Part shown: positions 62,420-64,000 of the stretch, one piece after another
Position numbering within the stretch: the stretch's first letter is position 1
Layout of the letters: each line of letters begins with the position of its first letter
Origin: Candidatus Nomurabacteria bacterium
GTDB taxonomy: Bacteria > Patescibacteriota > Saccharimonadia > Saccharimonadales > UBA7683
Direction: 5' to 3'
Assembly (NCBI GenBank): GCA_020631865.1
Contig: JACKGS010000003.1
Coordinates: 5,098-69,097, forward strand
DNA: 64,000 nt
The notes under the pieces: generated by a model
Databases searched by the model: none
Told to the model about the DNA's origin: nothing
The model's input: the letters and a program-made list of their open reading frames with translations, nothing else
Made by a program: the position numbers and the translations under genes

Positions 62420-62581
62420 GTCGCTTACAAAAACTGGTTCTCTTAATTACTGAGAGCTGTCTATTGTGCTATCCACACCTGTATATTCTCCCAACCTCCG
62501 GCCATCCATGCCATGGAGCATTTCGACCACAAAGGCTGGTGGCTGAGAAAATGCTTGCCATTTTGTCACATATTCTTCAAC

Positions 62582-62887
62582 CTAGGTTGGCACATCGTCC
62601 AGCCCCTTGCCTCTGACGGAATCAATAGCATGATTTATCTCATTTCCATACAGTCGCCAGTAATATTTATAGCGCATTCGTTCTGCCATCGATGCATTAC
62701 GGTCACCCGGGTGACTGATGCCATAATGAGATATAAAGTACAGGTCGCACCGCTTACGCTCGTCTAGGCTGAAATCATGGCGGATGAGAAAATAGTTAAA
62801 CCTATTGGTTGTTTTAGCTACTAGCTTGGCACGGGCTCTCAAGAACGGGAGCTTCCATGTGGCAATTTCTGGCATATATTCGTTCAT
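62582..62887 (-). CDS. Hypothetical basic protein, 101 aa
   Basis: The ATG at 62887 lies 6 nt after TATAAA (62894-62899). Rich in Arg, Lys, Tyr and Asn (RFNYFLIRHDFSLDERKRC; MRYKYYWRLYGNEINHA). No membrane segment. No family recognised. Confidence 0.55.
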   Translation of the reverse strand: MNEYMPEIATWKLPFLRARAKLVAKTTNRFNYFLIRHDFSLDERKRCDLYFISHYGISHPGDRNASMAERMRYKYYWRLYGNEINHAIDSVRGKGLDDVPT

Positions 62888-62912
62888 AGTGATTTTATAG
62901 ATGTAAGATTTT

Positions 62913-63446
62913 TTACCATGGCGTGGATTTTTGATATTTTTTTAAGACTTTTGAAATAAGTTTCGCGTCTTCTTCGTTGTAGGCGCAGAGGATCACTTGT
63001 TCAATACTGCTTGCATGATTATCATCGAAAAACTCTCGTATTGAGTCTACCGCGATTCGAACGGCTTCTTCTTTCGGGTAACTATATATGCCGGTCGATA
63101 TAAGCGGGAAGGCGATAGAGTTTAATGACTTTTCTTCTGCTAAGTTTAGTGATTGCCAATAACAGCTCCGTAAAAGTTCAGCGTCATTTTCATTATCTCC
63201 GTAGACTGGCCCAACGGTATGTATAACGTACTGAGCCGACAACTTAAACCCAGGAGTTATGACCGCATCACCAGTTTCGCAGTGGCCGTGCTTTTGACAG
63301 GCTTCTGTCATTACATCATACCCTGCAGCATCAAATATTGCCCCGCAAACACCACTACCACCAAAGAGTTGCTTGTTTGCGGCATTCACAATTGCATCTG
63401 TTTTCTGATCGACAATATTTCCTTGGACGCAGGATATCTCAGCCAT
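62913..63446 (-). CDS. Macro-domain ADP-ribose hydrolase
   Basis: A 177-aa protein with the macro-domain signature: QGNIVDQKTDAIVNAANKQL, GGSGVCGAIFDAAG, VIHTVGPVYG and AFPLISTGIYSYPKEEA. Such proteins bind ADP-ribose and remove it from proteins or hydrolyse O-acetyl-ADP-ribose. The start overlaps the upstream stop (TAATG), so it is coupled to the DUF2779-like gene. Confidence 0.95.
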   Translation of the reverse strand: MAEISCVQGNIVDQKTDAIVNAANKQLFGGSGVCGAIFDAAGYDVMTEACQKHGHCETGDAVITPGFKLSAQYVIHTVGPVYGDNENDAELLRSCYWQSLNLAEEKSLNSIAFPLISTGIYSYPKEEAVRIAVDSIREFFDDNHASSIEQVILCAYNEEDAKLISKVLKKYQKSTPW

Positions 63447-64000
63447 TATACTTCTCGTAATTTTCTATGTATTTCAACCATAGCAAGTGTGTCGAGCTTG
63501 CAGTACTCGACAAGGTCACTGAATATTTTTTCTTTTTCATCTGGATGCTTGCCATCAAGTGCGGCCTCCATCCAAAGTCGCTGGGCAGTTCCACCTTCTT
63601 GAATATCCAGAGTTTTGTAAGAAAGTTCTGGTACTAAAACTGGAAGCACATTCTTAATTGAGGCACTGCCACAAAAATCTGCATCAACGTAGTAGTTCTG
63701 CGAAAACGGAATCATTAGATCTACCATCCGATTATTTATGTCTGCTAAAAATTCTGCGGCTTCTGGAACAAAATGCATGAGCGTATTATTGCAACTTTTT
63801 TCAAAGCCCATGTTCCAGGCAATTACTGATCCAGAACTACCAAAGTGGGACTGCATTGCAGCGACAACTGAAGCGGCGGGATTAGAGTTTTCGCGGTGTA
63901 AGTACTCTTCATGACGAAGGGGTGCATCTGGAGCGTCCAGTATGTGTAGAGAGTACTGAAACGGGTACTGAGCATACGGACGCATACCGTCAAAGTAGGG
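63446..64000 (-). CDS. DUF2779-type (exonuclease-fold) protein, partial
   Basis: Open to the window edge, so the N-terminus is outside. The visible part begins PYFDGMRPYAQYPFQYSLHI and contains VIAWNMGFEKSCNN (RNase H-like Asp/Asn region), SIKNVLPVLVPELSY and YCKLDTLAMVEI. This is the typical C-terminal domain of DUF2779 proteins, which resemble DEDD exonucleases fused to a RecB-like nuclease. Confidence 0.85.
   Translation of the reverse strand, partial: PYFDGMRPYAQYPFQYSLHILDAPDAPLRHEEYLHRENSNPAASVVAAMQSHFGSSGSVIAWNMGFEKSCNNTLMHFVPEAAEFLADINNRMVDLMIPFSQNYYVDADFCGSASIKNVLPVLVPELSYKTLDIQEGGTAQRLWMEAALDGKHPDEKEKIFSDLVEYCKLDTLAMVEIHRKLREV

Noticed and set aside
1..64000. CRISPR array
   Set aside because: The repeated runs seen (atp junctions, 47.3 kb) are short degenerate units without spacers of constant length; no cas genes were seen.

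Overview
The window looks like the chromosome of a Patescibacteria/CPR bacterium, most likely Candidatus Saccharibacteria (TM7). This is an inference from gene content, not from a marker tree. The pointers are short AT-rich genes, a PrgI/VirB4/VirB6-type secretion cluster, SHOCT, PEGA, DUF3048 and sortase surface proteins, a UvrD-PDDEXK helicase, and a complete but rearranged F1Fo-ATPase operon. TGA behaves as a normal stop (it ends smpB and others), so the recoded UGA of Gracilibacteria/Absconditabacteria is not supported. Three patches (1-1135, about 10440-10820, about 23900-24780) are visibly GC-richer than their surroundings and hold small or membrane proteins with strong Shine-Dalgarno sites. 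They look acquired.

Layout: 1-1.2 kb partial MFS transporter; 1.2-2.1 kb decayed nucleotidyltransferase between 24-bp direct repeats; 2.1-9.9 kb HD hydrolase, NUDIX-HTH, CtpA-like protease, UvrD helicase; 9.9-10.9 kb RNA-rich segment (tRNAs, hairpins, a 51-aa basic peptide); 11-14.4 kb Dus and membrane/unknown genes; 14.8-23.8 kb (minus strand) atpB-E-F-H-A-[unknown]-G-[2 unknowns]-D-[four-helix bundle]-C, with atpA, atpF and one unknown gene frameshifted; 23.9-24.8 kb GC-rich small membrane genes and a structured element; 25-48.5 kb ordinary metabolic and surface genes (ArsR-glutaredoxin, corrinoid adenosyltransferase-like, ParB-like, nuclease, GT4, paired glycosidase-like proteins, smpB, cmk-like, xth, sortase, PEGA, gltX, SpoU methylase, DUF3048); 48.9-49.3 kb an orphan CdiA-CT-like nuclease.

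The highlight is a diversity-generating retroelement (DGR) at 50.0-53.0 kb, minus strand, order target gene - reverse transcriptase - template repeat. The target is a membrane-anchored FISUMP/C-type-lectin-like protein. Its last 57 or so codons (VR 51624-51794) align without gaps to a non-coding template (TR 50032-50202). I count 24 differences, and every one lies at an adenine of the TR sense strand. A 9-bp inverted repeat sits just after the VR stop codon. The DGR is bracketed by two related segments (49.70-50.0 and 53.32-53.6 kb) with a tRNA-3'-end-like sequence and a 31-bp identical direct repeat, and a probable recombinase C-terminal remnant lies on the left. Next to it, 54.3-62.1 kb encodes a type IV secretion-like apparatus (VirB2-like, VirB2/VirB6-like fusion, PrgI, VirB4 N-part, VirB4, CHAP hydrolase, VirD4-like ATPase), with a divergent promoter and a candidate small RNA.

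A second genome-level signal is widespread leaderless transcription. At least 16 start codons lie 6-7 nt after a TATAAT-like -10 box and have no Shine-Dalgarno, which would place the transcript start on the initiation codon. Frameshifts cluster at 19-22.5 kb in otherwise essential genes. Local sequence error is a live explanation there and should be excluded before calling them pseudogenes.
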